A stretch of 64,000 nt of DNA, from contig NC_051082.1 in the NCBI RefSeq assembly GCF_004664715.2, positions 11,417,998 to 11,481,997 of the forward strand. The letters are read 5' to 3'. This stretch comes from Peromyscus leucopus (Eukaryota > Chordata > Mammalia > Rodentia > Cricetidae). The notes under the pieces are model-generated. The model was not told the DNA's origin, did not search any database, and saw nothing but the letters and a program-made list of their open reading frames with translations. Position numbers and translations under genes: made by a program. Positions 46,526 through 57,390 of the stretch are shown piece after piece. How positions within the stretch are numbered: position 1 is the stretch's first letter; every line of letters begins with the position of its first letter.

Positions 46526-46582
46526 CCACTTCAAAGATGGGAACACTGAGGCCTGAAGACCGTCACACAGCTCACGGGTGCA
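46526..46582 (-). mobile_element. MIR fragment, antisense
   Basis: 'gatgggaacactgaggcctg' and 'gtcacacagctcacggg' resemble the reverse-complement MIR core. Confidence 0.5.
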
Positions 46583-46586
46583 AAGC

Positions 46587-46607
46587 TATATATATATATA
46601 TATATAT
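46587..46607. repeat. (TA)10 microsatellite
   Basis: A pure TA run of about 21 bp directly after the MIR fragment. Confidence 0.95.
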
Positions 46608-46834
46608 CCTTGACACCAAGTGGCCACCCTGATCCAGACACCAAGAGCTTGTGCCTCGCTCTCGGGTGGTACCAGCTTGTCAGGAATCTCTCCACCAAGG
46701 AGGGAAACTCAGGACAAGTTGAAGGCCTGGGTTTGAGTCCCCGCAGGGCAGCCACCACTGCGGGCCCTGAGCAAGTGTCACAGGCCTGGGTCCGGCTGCG
46801 GTAGCTTCGTTAGAATGCAACCCTCAGATCGGCT

Positions 46835-47025
46835 TCTCTCTGATGGCTGCGAGTGATTGACACTTACAAATTACCCCGCCGAAAGTGTGGAGTCTTTGAC
46901 CCCTGAGTAACATCTTTGGCAAGCCTGAGGTTCGCCAGCATTCTGTCATCTAATTACTACAAATCCCTGGAAACTTCTCTGGCCGCTGAATTTTTAATGC
47001 GGGGCAATTTCAACGTGCAGCCTGG
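46835..47025. promoter_or_regulatory. candidate conserved noncoding element
   Basis: Repeat-free sequence with 'gtgattgacacttacaaatt' near 46853, a homeodomain-type TAATTA at 46951-46956, 'ctgaatttttaatgcggggc' near 46986, and 'caatttcaacgtgcag' near 47006. Good motif density. Candidate only. Confidence 0.3.
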
Positions 47026-47644
47026 CCCAGATGGGTTCCCCACTCCTCCCTTCTCTCCTACCCTCCTGACTTCACTTATTTTTTTTTCCTTAGCTCTCAC
47101 CAGCTCCTAGATGGGCAGGGGGGCTCACCCCGAGAATGCCCAGATCAGTGAGGGGTGTGTGGCGACCCTCCGGCCTCCCAGATCTGATCTGTAACCATGC
47201 TATGAGCTCCTGTCTCCTCCTACCCAGCCTGGCTAGCCTAACGGGCAGGGTGGTGATGGACCAGGCTCCTTGGGGACACAGGGCGATGAGTGTGTGAGTG
47301 GCCGATCTGCTCACCACTCGGCAGGTGGCAACCTGCAGGGTGGTCGCCTTCACAGGGCAAGCCAGCAGAGCAAGCGTTTCTCAAGGTGACCTCTTCCCTA
47401 GCTCTTGAGGCCCTTGGAGGATGGTGCCCAGCTTAGCGGGTGGCACAACCTACCGACTCATGCTCCCGCAGTGACCCTGAGGCCGACCCTGCTTTCTCTA
47501 ACCCCAAGGGAGGCCACACTGCTTAGATCACTGTCCCCTGTGTTACAGGATGGACTCGGGTCCGCCACCCAGCAGAAGCCAGACCGCCCCCACTTAGACT
47601 CCCTCATCCAGGATCCCAAAGACCTGGAAGAAGTCTTCACGTGA

Positions 47645-47760
47645 AGATGGGGTTCAGTGGTGCACGCCCATTGTCTCAGCACTTGGGAGGCTGGAACAAG
47701 AGGAGTGTTCAAAGACAGCCTGGGCTACGTGGTCAGGCTCTGCCCAGACCAAACTCGAGT
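47645..47760 (+). mobile_element. B1-type SINE, sense
   Basis: 'gttcagtggtgcacgcccat', 'tctcagcacttgggaggctg' and 'cagcctgggctacgtggtca' follow B1 order. Confidence 0.7.
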
Positions 47761-47879
47761 AATGTTCAATGATGGAGAAAATGGCCTGTCTCAGAAGAGT
47801 CTCCCTCCCAATATTTCGCGGCTTTCAAATCTTTCTTTCTCATTCCTTCCTCCCTCCCTTCTGCTCTTTCTTTTCTTTT

Positions 47880-47880
<1 letters not shown>

Positions 47881-47944
<64 letters not shown>
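47881..47944. repeat. (CT)32 microsatellite
   Basis: An uninterrupted CT run of about 64 bp, continuing into a C/T-rich stretch to about 47990 that leads into an antisense B1. Confidence 0.95.
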
Positions 47945-47951
<7 letters not shown>

Positions 47952-47987
47952 CTCCCCTCCCCTCCCCTGTCCTCTCTTCTCCTCTCT

Positions 47988-48125
47988 TTTGACAAGGTCT
48001 TACTTTGTATTCTTGACTACCTTGGAATTCCCTCTGTAGGTCAGGCTGGCCTTGAACTTGTGGCAATTCTCCTGCGTCAGCTTCCCCAGAGCTGGGGTTG
48101 CAGGAACACACCACCACACCCGGCC
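47988..48125 (-). mobile_element. B1-type SINE, antisense
   Basis: 'gacaaggtcttactttgtat', 'gtaggtcaggctggccttga', 'ctcctgcgtcagcttcccca' and 'ggaacacaccaccacacccg' follow antisense B1. Confidence 0.75.
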
Positions 48126-48170
48126 TCTGCTTTGAAATGTTCACTTTCCCTTTTCACCTTTTATATATGA

Positions 48171-48172
<2 letters not shown>

Positions 48173-48224
<52 letters not shown>

Positions 48225-48250
48225 ATATATACATGTATATATTATATATC
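48173..48250. repeat. (CA)24 plus TA-rich microsatellite
   Basis: A pure (AC) run at 48173-48221, then 'gtatatatacatgtatatat'. Confidence 0.95.
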
Positions 48251-49312
48251 CCTAAAATGCCTTTTAACCCTTGTTCCCAGATGGCCTCCAAGTGGCCATC
48301 TTCCCTGGTGACCCTTCTCAGTGTGGGGAGCCTGTACCTGGGGTGGAAATAAATCCCCTCCCACCCCACCACCCCTCCCACTTGCCCCTTCTCAGGAGAA
48401 CGAGGCTTGGCTTTTCAGGCCTGTTTTTTCTTACACATGTACACGGCTGATAAAATATTCCACCTCGCCCCTCGTCCCCGTGGGACCCGCTGTCTTACGG
48501 GGACAGGGTTTGTATGACAGCGAACCGCAACAGACACCGTGTCGCCTGGAAACCGTGGGGTGGAGGTGGGGCACTGCTACTCCTTATTCAAATTCCCTCT
48601 TTGATAACGGCAGCGCGTTGCTGGAGAGGGGAGAACCCCGCCTTCCTCTCTCTGTGGGCTCCACTGGGCTGGAGGGTCCCCTCTTGTCTCCTAGAGGAAG
48701 ATGATGCTCTCTGGATCTGCCCTGGCCCCCTCCACGGGATTCCTGGGGGGGGGGGCTGAAGACTTGTAACCTGTGCTTTCATAGTGCTCGGTGACCAGCA
48801 GGCATCTGGCTGGCGGGGCCAGGTGTGAGTACGCCCTCGCTGGAGGACCCCAGAAGCCAAGCAGGGCTTGCCAGGAGCCTGCCCAGAGGCCGTTGTGACT
48901 ATGGACGCAGTGCGGTCACCACACAAGGCTCATGGCCCAAGGTGGTCCATGGAGGAGGGAGATGCAGGGGACCCGTGAGTTTGACCCAGGGAGCCTTGGA
49001 GGGAGTTCCGCAGGACACCTTCCTAGTAGAGGCCTGGCCTCACTTCCGTTTCTGCCCCCTCACTTCTCTCATGGCTCCAGACCAGAATATTCTAGCATGG
49101 AGTAAGGAGCACAAGGAGGCTTGTGGAGGAGGCAGCGGGACCTGGGACCTCCCAGCTGCTATCTCACCTCCTTTACCAAGAACACCAGGTGGTCACACTC
49201 GGGGTCCACAGGGCAGGGATGGCCAAGCACCCTGAAGAGCCAGGTCCCCCAGAGCCACAGACCCTATGCTTGAAGGAGCTTTGAGGACACGGATGAGTGA
49301 AATCCACCCCAG

Positions 49313-49313
<1 letters not shown>

Positions 49314-49372
<59 letters not shown>
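49314..49372. repeat. (GA)29 microsatellite
   Basis: A pure GA run of about 59 bp. Gives spurious Arg-Glu frames. Confidence 0.95.
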
Positions 49373-49376
<4 letters not shown>

Positions 49377-49765
49377 CTGTATGAAGAAGATGAGCAGAAA
49401 GAGGTGTCCACGCCGGAGGCAGCAGCAGCTAGCAAATACTCTGGGTGCTGTGCCTACCCTGCAGGCCTCACTAGGAATGACCTTGACCAAGAGGCAGTCT
49501 CTCAGAAGGGGCTGTCAAGGGTAGGGGGTGGGAGCTGCCAGGGTGACCCAGGGTCAACCATGGTGAGTGACCTTCCCGTAGGCCCTGAGACCCTCTCTGG
49601 CTGGGCAGGGCTGGGAGGTTTGTGTCCCAGCCTATTTGAAAGACACCCATGGGTGCTGTGTGTAAGTGGCAGTCAAATCCCTCCCCATGGTTAGATCATC
49701 ATGGGCTTGTAACACCAAGTCTACATCGAAAGGTCCTCCTACCTCATACCTACTTTATTTGGAGT

Positions 49766-49766
<1 letters not shown>

Positions 49767-49813
<47 letters not shown>
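49767..49813. repeat. (TG)23 microsatellite
   Basis: A TG run of about 47 bp. Confidence 0.95.
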
Positions 49814-49815
<2 letters not shown>

Positions 49816-50084
49816 CTTATGCCCATGTCCAAGCACATGCCCCTGCTTCTACCAAGGAAGCTGTGATAGCCATTTAAAGTTCCAAGTCTCTCTTTCAATA
49901 GTTATATTACATTCTATTTATTTATTATGAGACACAGCTATGCTTAGGTCAGAGGACTATTTGCAGAAATCACTTCTGTCTTTCCACTATGTATAGCTCG
50001 GGTTGGAAGATCTAGCATCATGGTGCTCCATCCTGCTGGGTCTAATACCCCACAGGGTCTCGGGCAGGCTGGGGGGCGGGCACA

Positions 50085-50167
50085 TCATCATAAAGAACAG
50101 GTAGTAGCACACAGCCCTTTGGAAACTGAGGCAGGATCAGGCCAGCCTAGGCTACATAGAGAGACTG
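50085..50167 (+). mobile_element. B1-type SINE fragment, sense
   Basis: 'gtagtagcacacagcccttt', 'ggaaactgaggcaggatcag' and 'ccagcctaggctacatagag' follow B1 order. It directly abuts the next rodent repeat. Confidence 0.65.
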
Positions 50168-50598
50168 TATTGGCTGGTTCTGTGTCAACTGGACACGAGC
50201 TGGAGTCATCAGAGAGGAAGGAGCCTCAGCTGAGGAAATGCCTCCATGAGATCCAGCTGTGAGGCATTTTCTCAATTAGTAATCAATGGGAGAGGACCCA
50301 GCCCACTGTGAGCCATCCCAGGCCATCCAGGGTGGGCAGGGCCACCAGCCATCCCTGAGCTGGAGGTCCTGGGTTCTATAAGAAAGCAGGCTGAGCAAGC
50401 CTGTGAGCAGCACCCCTCCATGGCCTCTGCATCAGCTCCGTGCCTCCAGGTTCCTGCCCTGCTTGAGTTCCCATCCTGACGTCCTTCGGGGATGAACAAT
50501 GATATGGAAGTGTAAGCCAAATAAGCCCTTTCCTCCCCAACTTGCTTTTTTGGTCATGGTGTTTCCTCGAAGCCATAGAAACCCTAATTGAGACAGAG
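50168..50598 (+). mobile_element. rodent medium-reiteration repeat, copy 2 (direct)
   Basis: Starts 'tattggctggttctgtgtca', continues 'atgcctccatgagatccagc', 'ttctataagaaagcaggctg', 'ccatggcctctgcatcagct' and 'gtaagccaaataagcccttt', and ends 'gaaaccctaattgagaca'. The reverse complement of 39114-39514 over most of its length. Confidence 0.75.
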
Positions 50599-50894
50599 GC
50601 CATAAAAAAAATAAATAATAAACAGTGCACCTTATATAATGTGTTCAGCTTCAAAACCAGGATGGACGCAGATAGACATCTGGATGTGCCACCCAGTCTA
50701 GAAACAGGTACTGACTCAGCAGCACCACCTGGAGGGCCTCTTCCAAACTCCCAGTTCAGCCTCGCCCTTGAGATTGAGAAGCCCGTGCGCTGGATGCTGG
50801 TACCCACCGCATCTCCTCACATAAGTTTATGGGGTGACCGAGATGGAGAATGACCACTCGTTATTTTGCTGGTTTTGAGTGTTATATTTTCTGT

Positions 50895-51003
50895 TCCCAG
50901 ACAGGGTCTCACTATGCAGCCCAGGCTGGACCAGAACTCACAACCCTTCTTCCTCCGTCTCCTGCGGGCTGGGATGACCGGCTTGTGCCACACCCCTTGC
51001 AGC
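50895..51003 (-). mobile_element. B1/proto-B1-like SINE, antisense
   Basis: 'cagacagggtctcactatgc', 'agcccaggctggaccagaac', 'ctcctgcgggctgggatgac' and 'ggcttgtgccacaccc' follow antisense B1. Confidence 0.65.
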
Positions 51004-51254
51004 CCAGAGTCCCTGCTCACATGAGACAGCCTACGGCTCTCTATGAAGTCCTCCGTCCCCAAACTGTTCTGGATCCTGAGACTTCTCCCCAAGGGTAAGC
51101 CTCCTCCCTCTCTCTCCCTACGAGGAGGCACAAAAATCTCAGAAATAATTAAATGCTGGGGTCACTTCTACTACCAAGAAACCTCAAGAAAGAGGTGGGC
51201 AGGTGGGCAGGACCTGGCGTCAGGAAAGAGAAGCCTTGGTGCTGAGGCCAGGCG

Positions 51255-51648
51255 TCTTTAGTCAGGGTTTCTGTTGCTGTGGACCCCGGCAACTCTTCTA
51301 AAGGGAAACACTTAGTGAGGGCTGGCTTGCTCTTTCAGAGGTTAGTTCATTCTTATCAGGGAGGGGAGTATGGCGACACTCGGGCAGATGAGGTGCTGGA
51401 GAAGGAGCTGAGAGTCCTGCATCTGTAGGCAGCTGGAAGAGAGAGAAAGCCCCAGGGGCTGGCTTGGGCTTCTGAAACCTCAACACGCCCTCCCCCGCCC
51501 CCACCCCCCCCACCCCCACCCCCCGCGCCAGTGTCCAGCAAGGCCACACTTCCTAATCCTTCTCAAGTATTCCACTCTCTGATGACTAAGGATTCTGATA
51601 TAAGAGCCTATGGGGCCATTCTTCTTCAAACCACCACCGCCCCCCACG
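51255..51648. mobile_element. rodent medium-reiteration repeat, second type
   Basis: 'gtcagggtttctgttgctgt', 'aggtgctggagaaggagctg' and 'agagtcctgcatctgtaggc', with 'gcaaggccacacttcctaat' and 'ttcttcaaaccaccacc' at the end, follow a dispersed rodent repeat I recognise but do not name. A C-rich microsatellite (51485-51527) lies inside. Confidence 0.55.
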
Positions 51649-51999
51649 CCTCAAGTCAGACGCTTCCAACTCAAGCAGACGAATGAAAGGCTAAGCGTCC
51701 AGGTTGGAACGGCCTACAGGGAGCCAAGAGGCAAGCTGTTCTCGGCAGTGGGAGGAGAACTCACCATCCTTGCCACCCAGCCAGGAGCCTTCCCCCCCAC
51801 CACCCCGCCCCCCACCCCCGACTCCTGGCTGGCTCTCCCACCCCTCACAAAGCCTTTATGTACCCCTCCACTCACTCACCTCCCCACAGGGTCATCTCCT
51901 TTCCTGCCTGCCATTCTCCCTGTTAAGCCATCGAGTCTAAAAAACGCCATAAGCATCACTTTCAAAGTTGCCTCAGGGCAGACGGTAAGTGGCCGGCTG

Positions 52000-52001
<2 letters not shown>

Positions 52002-52051
<50 letters not shown>
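52002..52051. repeat. (TG)25 microsatellite
   Basis: A TG run of about 50 bp. Confidence 0.95.
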
Positions 52052-52053
<2 letters not shown>

Positions 52054-52084
52054 AGGAGCATTTTTAAAACCACAGTGTTGGCAC

Positions 52085-52180
52085 CAGATGTGGTGATGTG
52101 CACCTGTCCTTCCAGCACTCGGGGGACTGAAGCAGGAGAGGGTCATGAGTTCAAGACCAGCCTGGTCTATATATCCAGGC
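52085..52180 (+). mobile_element. B1-type SINE, sense
   Basis: 'gtggtgatgtgcacctgtcc', 'agcactcgggggactgaagc', 'gttcaagaccagcctggtct' follow B1 order. Confidence 0.7.
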
Positions 52181-52534
52181 AGTACCATTTTTGCCTGCTG
52201 ACTTGCTGCATGGAACCCGTGAATATGGCACTGTGTGTGTGTGTCGGGGGGGTGGGGGTAGAGAGAGAAGAGAATTTTCCAGAAAGCCCCAGGCTTAGGC
52301 AAAGTTTTGGGGTGTAGTAGAATGGAGAACTCAGTCATCCTGGGGGTGTGACTGGAGGTTCAGGACTGTGGCCTTTCCCCAAGCCTGCCATGTGTGCACC
52401 CACATATGGCGCCCCCAGAAAAATCTGCAGGTGCCTCTAACCACTGGAAGCCGCTGTAGGCGCAGGCCTAGCCCCCCCCCCAGGGTGCTCGGCGCCATCT
52501 GCAAGTGTGAACACCCCCACTGCATCCCCCTGAG

Positions 52535-52775
52535 TTCACACGATGGGAGATTCTCATTTTCGCCCCGAGACAGCCTGTCTAGTAGAGAGCTCGGAGCCTA
52601 CTTCTATTTTTTTTTTCCCCTGAATGATAATTTCCCCCCTCTTTTTTTTTTTTTTTTTTTGTAGCTAAAAATCACCCAGGCTTGTCCAGACGCGAGGGCA
52701 GAAAATGATGCGGCAAAGGAAAAGGGAGATAATTTCTTCGGGTCACAGGCGTTCTCGCTTGTCATCCGTCTGCAG
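52535..52775. promoter_or_regulatory. candidate conserved noncoding element, T-run interrupted
   Basis: Unique sequence with 'cctgaatgataatttccccc' near 52619, a (T)19 run at 52642-52660, 'gtagctaaaaatcacccagg' near 52661, and 'ggagataatttcttcgggtc' near 52725. Candidate by composition. Confidence 0.25.
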
Positions 52776-53263
52776 GGGAAGTAGGGAGGGAGGGAGAAAA
52801 TGAGGCCCAGCCAGAATCCATCACTGTCCTCCTCGTCTCTCCCTGGGGTGTGCGTCGGGGATGGGGGGTGGTGAGCCTCCGAGGGAGAGGGGAGCAGAGG
52901 GAGCCGGCATGAAGCAGTGGGAGGCAGGATCCAGTCCCCGTGGCTTGTTATCCCACAGGCAGACTTAGTTTCCCTTCTGAGGAAATGGGCTTCCTGGCTG
53001 CCCGAGCCCCTCCTGCTGTGGGGTGGCATGGTGTGGGAGGGCACTGCGTGGGTGGCCGCCGCTAGACATGAGACCTGCAGGCTGAGGACCTGAAGGCGCC
53101 AGAGCCGAATCCCAGAGCTGTCCTCGGGAATGCAAGAACGTCACAGCTTGGCTGGACCTCAGGTTCGCCTCAGAGCGTAGAACTGTATCAACGCCACCCA
53201 GCTCACGGGTTTAGTGCGTCTGGCACGCTGTACCTGCTCAGTGGCAAAATGACAACACCAGTA

Positions 53264-53720
53264 ATCGGGGCTGGCTGATGACTCAGTCCATAAGGCGCTT
53301 GGCAAATGTGAGGACCTGAATTCGGATCCCCAGGAGTCACATAAAAGAAAGCGGGCTTGTGGCATGAGTCTGATGTCTTGGCGGCGAGGGGGCGGGAAGA
53401 AAGAGATAGGCCAATCCCTGGAAGTCATGGTCCAGGCTGCCTGGATATATGATGAAGTCCCAGGCCAATGAGAGACCCTGTCTCAAATAAAAAGTGGAAG
53501 GTGCCTGGAGACAGACGCCCAAGGTTGTCCTCCGACCTCCATATGCATGTGCCCACACATAAACACCACACACACACACACGCACACACACCACCACCAC
53601 ACACACGCACACCACACCACATACACCACACACACCACACACATACACACACCGCCCCCACGCACATACGCACACACACCACACCCCACCACACACGCCA
53701 CTACACACACACACATCCCC
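53264..53720 (+). mobile_element. B4-type SINE with long CA-rich tail
   Basis: Head 'ggggctggctgatgactcag', then 'ctgaattcggatccccagga', 'ccaggccaatgagagaccct', 'gtctcaaataaaaagtggaa' and 'gttgtcctccgacctccata', with a CA/CCA-rich tail from 53565 to about 53715. Near-complete B4 layout. Confidence 0.75.
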
Positions 53721-53737
53721 CGCTACACAATATCATG

Positions 53738-54015
53738 GGGCCAGGCAGATGGCTTGGTGGGCAAGGTGCTTGCTGTGGGAGCCCGGGGACCTGGAGAATT
53801 CAAATTCCTAGAACCCACATAAAAATTGATGCCTAGTGTTCTAGGGGGAGGCTGGAGGAGTCCTGTGCTCATAGGCCCCCCCTCACCTGGCAAGTGCCGA
53901 GGAGGACAAAGGATCCCCCTCAAACAGAGTGGAAATGGGAACTAACACCAACGTTGTCCTTTGACCCCCCCCATGCACACTGTGGCATAGAAAACCCACA
54001 TTCACACACATGAGT

Positions 54016-54053
<38 letters not shown>
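53738..54053 (+). mobile_element. B4/B3-type SINE with (CA)n tail
   Basis: 'ggggccaggcagatggcttg', 'gtgggcaaggtgcttgctgt' and 'tagaacccacataaaaattg' form the tRNA-derived head. 'cgttgtcctttgaccccccc' precedes a (CA)18 tail at 54017-54052. It sits immediately after another B4-type SINE in the same orientation. Confidence 0.65.
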
Positions 54054-54214
54054 CACATCACAAAACAATAAGAGCTCAATCAAATCCTCTCCCCACCCTC
54101 CCCACCAAGCCAACCCTGTGAGCTCCCAGGAGCCTCGATTTCTCATGCCTGAAAAAGTTCACAAACGTTCCGAGCAGGGGAGAACATTCCAGAATCCAAC
54201 ACATCCAGCTTGAG

Positions 54215-54372
54215 TCTTGGCTCCACCGCCAGGATGTGAACTGGACAAACCAGTTTCTCTCCATCAACCTCAGTTTCCCCGTCTGCACAGAATGGCTTGT
54301 AAGGTTTACCAGAGTTACTGGGAGGACCTGGGAAAGTGTTTGTGAAAGGCCCAGCAAGTGCTAAGCCCAGGT
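54215..54372 (+). mobile_element. MIR relic, nearly complete 3' part
   Basis: 'gtgaactggacaaaccagtt', 'cctcagtttccccgtctgca' and 'gtttgtgaaaggcccagcaa' follow the MIR consensus order. Confidence 0.7.
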
Positions 54373-55236
54373 TCTAGAGCCTCTCTGAAAGACACAGATG
54401 GAACATGGTTTGAGATTAACCAGAGAACTCTGTGGAAGGTCAACTGAAAACAAGCTGCAGACTCTATCAAACCCAGGAACCATCCTGTATGAAGACACAC
54501 CCCCAGACCTGAGCTGCAGGGAGCCCAGTTCACCTGCTGATGGGCTTGTGCATCTGTATCTGGGGTGGAGCCACATCCTCGGGCCAACCCTGGATGTCCT
54601 GTCATTTCTCAAAGTGCATACCTGATGTTACTCCCTACAGTTCTCACATCATCTCTGGGCCCTTTTCCAAAACTTGTTCCTTGAAATTTTCTCTGGTGGA
54701 AATGTCTTTACCTAGCTGGTCAGTTTGGAGCCAGCCTTCAAGAGATGGTTCAAGTACAGGCTTGAAATCTTTAAGAACCAGAGCAGTACCTACAGCAACA
54801 GGGCAAACATACAGTACACATTATGCAAGTGCTGTGCCTGTGCCAGAGCAGACATTACTAATCAACCTAATCAATCTTGCCTACTTCAGGCAGCCATTAA
54901 ATCAGTCACCTTTGAAAGAAAATCTAATTTTCATCCAGGATAGTGTCTGTGTGTCTATATGTGTCTCTCTGTGTGTCTTTGTGTCTGTATGTGTGTGTGA
55001 ACTGGGGTCTGGGATAAAGTATGAAATTCTTGTCCTGGTATGAGATTTAGCCTAGAAGCCTGGTAGGATGGGAATTTAGTAGTTACTGGCCCCATGCAGC
55101 GTTCCACTAGCCCTTTTAAGAAAATTTGTGCCTAGATGACAGTGACGGGGTCTCACACTGAGAGAAATCAGAGGTCAGTCTTGGACGTCATTCTCTAAGA
55201 ACTGTTCACCTTGGTTTTTTTTGTCCCATCATTTGT

Positions 55237-55371
55237 TTTGGAGACAAGGGAGCCATGTCCGGCTGGAACTCACTGTGTAGACCAGGCTGACCTTGAACTC
55301 ACAGAGACCTGCCTGCCTTTGTCTCCCGAGTGCAGGCATTAAAAGAGTGTGCCACCACACCCAGTCACTTT
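55237..55371 (-). mobile_element. B1-type SINE, antisense
   Basis: 'ggaactcactgtgtagacca', 'ggctgaccttgaactcacag', 'tctcccgagtgcaggcatta' and 'gtgccaccacacccagtc' follow antisense B1. Confidence 0.85.
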
Positions 55372-55374
55372 GGC

Positions 55375-55602
55375 CTTTTGTTTGGTTGGTTTGGACGATC
55401 ACTGGCCTGGAACTCACCAATTAGGCTTAGACTAGCTGCCGGGAAGCCCCAGGATCTGGTTATCTCTGTTTCCCCAGTGCTGGAGTTATACGCACCAGCC
55501 ATGATGTCTGACTTCTTCCCAGATGGCTTCTGGGAGTTGAACTGAGGTCCTCACGCTTTCATGGTAGACACTTTGGTGACTGAGCCATCTTCTCAGGCTA
55601 TA
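55375..55602 (-). mobile_element. B4-type SINE, antisense
   Basis: 'cctggaactcaccaattagg', 'ccagtgctggagttatacgc', 'gagttgaactgaggtcctca' and 'gactgagccatcttctcagg' follow antisense B4, directly abutting a B1. Confidence 0.65.
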
Positions 55603-55689
55603 TATCCCTGCCAGGGGTTGTCAGCACCCCCTTGCCACTTGGAAAGAAAGAAAAGAATGAACGCACGTTCCTTCTGGCTTTTCTTCATT

Positions 55690-56000
55690 TACTGATTGCC
55701 ATGCAGCCTCTTTCTGCAGGGCCTTGGCGCCTGCTGTTCCCTGTCCCTGAAATGCCTCTCTCTGCTCTCTTCACCCAGTGTAATGTCCTATGCATCACAC
55801 ACCTTCCCGCACAGCCCTGGTCTCTCACTTCTTCATTATTTCTTCCCTAAACGCTCTCCCCCATACGCACGAGGAGGGGCTGTGTGTGTTCGTTGATCTG
55901 TTCGTTCAGGACACACGTTTTTTGAGAGCCTGACATGTTCCTGATGGGAGAGTTGGGAGGACCAGGGACAAGCGAGGCAATAAAGGAGAGGACTAGGTGA
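55690..56000 (+). mobile_element. L2-type relic
   Basis: 'gcctgctgttccctgtccct', 'gaaatgcctctctctgctct' and 'gagagcctgacatgttcctg' resemble L2 3' sequences with a later fragment. Confidence 0.45.
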
Positions 56001-56794
56001 GGGTGGATTTCATAGGTAAGCTGAGGGTAGGATATAGCAGTCAGCAAACGCTGCTGGGAAATAAACATCCCCAGTGCTCTATGGCTTCAGACCATAAGCC
56101 TTATATAACACAAGTCTCCTGGTTTTGACCCTTCACTCGGGGCGTCTCTGGTCAGTGATGGGTTGCTGGGTCGCTCTGTGGATCTAGGCTGGCTTCTCTC
56201 TCAGATTTAAGCATCAACAGGCTGACAGCTGCTTCTAGCATGGCCTCCGCTGTGGGGAAGGTGGCTTCAGCGGGTCGAGTCCTTGCTTACTCTCAGAGTG
56301 GGAACCAGAAGCCCTGGAGCTCAGAGGAGCGCATCGGCCTTCCCCACGTTCTGTTGGCCACATCAGGTCACGTGGCCAGCTTAGCCAGGACCCGACACAT
56401 AGATCCTTCTCTGCAGTGGGAAAAGCCCAGCATCAACAGCGGCTAATTAGACTCAGTGGACGGGTCAAGGGCAGGGAAACTGATTCTGCCCTTTGGTGGG
56501 AGGGACTCAGACTCAAGGGGTGGGAAACAGACTCCACCCTTTAGTGGGAGGGGCTTTAACGTGCCAATGGAATGCCACCACCACTTGGGATCCCGCAGGG
56601 CTCTCCCTAGCTACTGCTGCGGATGGACAAGGGGCAGATGACAGGCAGGGAGGGGCGGAGTCTGGTCCTCCCTGTATCACACATGCCAGGCCCTCGGCCC
56701 CCAGAGGCTGGAAGTGAGGCCGAAGGTGATGGGTGGGGTCTGCACCTGGCCCCTCCAGGCGCCACCCCCTCCTCTCCAGCTGCGATGAAGCCAG

Positions 56795-56910
56795 AGCGCC
56801 CAGCCGCAGCTTTTCCAAAGTTTAATTAAGTGATCTGCCTGGCAGCCTAATCCTGTTATCACTGCCCAGCGCTGACCACAGGGGAACCGTGTAAAATGTC
56901 ACTGTCTGCA
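56795..56910. promoter_or_regulatory. candidate conserved noncoding element
   Basis: A palindromic TTAATTAA at 56822-56829, with 'cctaatcctgttatcactgc' (OTX-type TAATCC and inverted GATA cores) near 56847, and 'ccacaggggaaccgtg' nearby. Unique sequence. Candidate only. Confidence 0.28.
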
Positions 56911-57221
56911 GGGTCTGGCGGGGACCTGAATGCCTCTGGAATTCAGGACAGCAGGAGCGGGGCGGAAGCCAGGGCCCCCAGGAGGCATCTTCTCGCGGGA
57001 CACAAAGCTCTGTTCAGTCCACCCCAGGTCGGGCCACTAAGAAGTTTCTGTGGACTCCGTCGGGGTTGCTGCTGTCCACAGGGCCCCACATTCCAGAGCA
57101 GAGCCTCCAGCTGCCCATATCCTGTCTCTTTCCAAGACTCCACCCCTACCACCCCACCCACCCACCCACCCCCTTCCCCTCGGGACAGAAGAACAAATGA
57201 ACCAGCGCAGGGCTGAATTTG

Positions 57222-57390
57222 CTGGGATTCGAACCTGTCTCCTGTGTGGCTTGGGGCAAATGACCTAAGGTCTCTGAGCCTCCGTTGTACCAGGGGGTTG
57301 TGAGACCCACCGACAGTGTGACTCAGAAGACTGAACAAAATACCTAGAGCTGAGCCTTGCACACAGTAGGTGCTCCTTTTCCCGTTACTA
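57222..57390 (+). mobile_element. MIR relic
   Basis: 'gggattcgaacctgtctcct', 'ggcttggggcaaatgaccta', 'ggtctctgagcctccgttgt' and 'ttgcacacagtaggtgctcc' cover most of MIR in order. Confidence 0.8.
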
